A stretch of DNA of 64,000 nucleotides from QZKY01 sp942492925 (GTDB taxonomy: Bacteria > Pseudomonadota > Gammaproteobacteria > Burkholderiales > Burkholderiaceae_D): NCBI GenBank assembly GCA_942492925.1, contig OW818641.1, positions 1,178,001-1,242,000 of the forward strand, written 5' to 3'. The notes beneath the pieces are model-generated. The model was not told the DNA's origin and ran no database searches. It worked only from the letters and a program-made list of their open reading frames with translations. A program made the position numbers and the translations under genes. Below are positions 62,723 to 64,000 of this stretch, piece by piece (position 1 is the first letter of the stretch; each line of letters begins with the position of its first letter).

Positions 62723-63484
62723 TTAGTAAATCTTGATGCCGGGGATCGCGGATTGGATCTGTTGTTTTCCCTGCGCTGAAATCTTCGTTCCCGTGATGTC
62801 CAGCCGTTTCAGATTCTTGAGTTTGCTCAGGTGCGGGACACTGGCATCGGTAACTTTTGTGCCGACAAGAAAAAGCGTTTCCAGACCGGTAAGGCCTGCG
62901 ATGGTTTGCATGTCTGCGTCACCAATGTTTGTTTGATTCAACCCGAGAATTCTCAAAGGTTTACCTTGCAGGTATTGAAGGCCATTGCCGGATATTTTCG
63001 TTTTATGCAGCACAACAAATTCCAGTGCATTCAGGTCCTTCAAGTGCGCCATGCCTGCATCGGTAATGTTCGAGATGGGGACATTCAGATTCTTCAGGCG
63101 GGTAAGCCCCGCGATGTTTGACAGCCCGGCATCATTGGTCCAGGTCGGCAACGCGAGTTCCTCCAGTTTTGTCAGCACCTTGATATGGCGCATGTTGTCA
63201 TTGCTGATGAGTTGCTGCGTGCTCACACCATTGAATGATCCATACATCTGAAGGCGGAGGCGCTTGAGTTCAGGAACCCGATCTATCGTCATGACGTAGT
63301 TAATGGAAGCAAGCCATGCGTGCGCTTCCGATAGCGGCGTGGATGCGCTGGTTTGAGCTGATTTGCTTAGCGAAGTTTTGGCTGGCTTGCCTTTGATATC
63401 TTTCCTCACCGCAGGCTGTTGCTCTGAAGCAAAAGAGGTATTGAAGGCAATGATGCAGGCAAGTAGTGTGATCCAGGTACGCAT
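62723..63484 (-). CDS. secreted leucine-rich repeat protein
   Basis: A protein of 253 residues with a signal peptide (MRTWITLLACIIAFNTSFAS). From about residue 90 it consists of 23- to 25-residue repeats such as TDAGMAHLKDLNALEFVVL, KISGNGLQYLQ, and TDASVPHLSKLKNLKRLDIT. These are bacterial leucine-rich repeats of the T-D-A-G-hxxL type. Such repeats usually bind proteins. Partner and role are unknown. The mature N-terminus is a Lys/Ser-rich linker. Confidence 0.85.
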   Translation of the reverse strand: MRTWITLLACIIAFNTSFASEQQPAVRKDIKGKPAKTSLSKSAQTSASTPLSEAHAWLASINYVMTIDRVPELKRLRLQMYGSFNGVSTQQLISNDNMRHIKVLTKLEELALPTWTNDAGLSNIAGLTRLKNLNVPISNITDAGMAHLKDLNALEFVVLHKTKISGNGLQYLQGKPLRILGLNQTNIGDADMQTIAGLTGLETLFLVGTKVTDASVPHLSKLKNLKRLDITGTKISAQGKQQIQSAIPGIKIY

Positions 63485-63599
63485 GTCATCCTCCTAATTG
63501 GGTTGAAGTGTGAGGGGATTGTAGGTGACAGAAGGCCGACTCGGCTTATGATGGAACAACAGGAGGCCACGTTTTTACTACGCACCCTCTCACGCAAGC

Positions 63600-64000
63600 T
63601 TAAATCCAGTACCGTGGATAACGCCGAACCGGATTGTTCGAGAAATTGTTCACGATCAGCGCGACGACCAGCATGATCAGTGCGCCGACGAGCACCGGTG
63701 CAAACAGATACATGAATCCCAGCGCGTGAATGGAGGGACCGCCGATGACGGCGATCAGCGCGGTGGCGCCGCCAGGGGGGTGCAGCGTGCGTGTGAGATG
63801 TTGTCCCGCGATGGCGAGCGAGACGGCCAGCGCACTCGCCACGGCAATATTCTGTGGGTACAGTTTGACCATCAACACACCGGCAAAGGCTGAGATCAGA
63901 TGTCCACCGACGAAATTGCGTGGTTGCGAAAGATCGCCAGTCGGTACGCCGTAAATGAGGACGGCCGACGCGCCGAACGAACCGATCAGGTACAGGTTTT
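63600..64000 (-). CDS. HPP-family membrane protein, partial
   Basis: The 3' part of a gene that continues beyond the right edge; about 133 residues are visible. The HPP signature TLHPPGGATALIAVIGG lies near 63760-63810. Upstream in the same frame, LIGSFGASAVLIYGVP and QPRNFVGGHLISAFAGVL match the family start. At least three to four membrane helices are visible. HPP proteins are inner-membrane proteins that in some bacteria transport nitrite; the role here is not proven. Confidence 0.85.
   Translation of the reverse strand, partial: NLYLIGSFGASAVLIYGVPTGDLSQPRNFVGGHLISAFAGVLMVKLYPQNIAVASALAVSLAIAGQHLTRTLHPPGGATALIAVIGGPSIHALGFMYLFAPVLVGALIMLVVALIVNNFSNNPVRRYPRYWI

Overview
The window looks like chromosomal DNA of a betaproteobacterium, most likely of the family Oxalobacteraceae (Herminiimonas-like). 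The basis is the leuC-leuD-leuB-asd-fimV-truA-trpF-trpB-trpA-accD-folC-dedD-cvpA-purF order, an OFA-family oxalate/formate-type transporter, many c-di-GMP proteins, and protein-level resemblance. The species is an inference, because no database was searched.

Layout. 1-17 kb is a conserved housekeeping block on the + strand: leucine biosynthesis with a small entericidin-like lipoprotein between leuC and leuD, asd, the polar/pilus hub protein FimV, truA, a membrane-anchored M14 peptidase, the late trp genes, accD, folC, a SPOR protein, cvpA and purF. 17-24 kb holds small single genes: an HD hydrolase, a DUF2239 protein under a strong promoter with palindromic operators, a GNAT, a LysE-type exporter, a NADAR protein, an MFS carrier and the radical SAM protein YgiQ. 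24-34 kb is a signalling region. Two paralogous metallo-beta-lactamase-fold proteins flank a 7TM diguanylate cyclase. They are followed on the - strand by a lipoprotein carbonic anhydrase, a REC-PAS-GGDEF-EAL response regulator and its probable partner, an HDOD-GAF-histidine kinase. 34-43 kb has alaS, a TusA-family protein, etfBA and the B12-dependent ribonucleotide reductase nrdJ. nrdJ carries a 379-residue intein with a LAGLIDADG endonuclease placed just before the catalytic-cysteine motif, and a pair of NrdR boxes 31 bp apart upstream.

43-54.6 kb is accessory. It has a stand-alone TIR-like (CAP12/PF10137-type) protein in AT-richer DNA, a GDSL esterase, an AraC regulator, cupins, a class V aminotransferase, oxidoreductases, an esterase, a secreted isochorismatase-like protein, a rhodanese, and a ridA-adh-yhcH-type operon. 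It ends with a two-gene operon of unknown small proteins whose promoter contains a perfect LexA (SOS) box inside the -35/-10 spacer. 54.7-64 kb contains a LytS-type-5TM PAS-GGDEF-EAL protein, then a nitric-oxide module: norR, a divergent sigma-54 promoter, ytfE/ric, a nitroreductase and a cupin. Both ytfE and the nitroreductase are broken by single-base frameshifts. The window closes with a His/Met-rich outer-membrane protein, an LRR protein and a partial HPP-family membrane protein.

No tRNA, rRNA, CRISPR array, insertion sequence or prophage structural gene was recognised.
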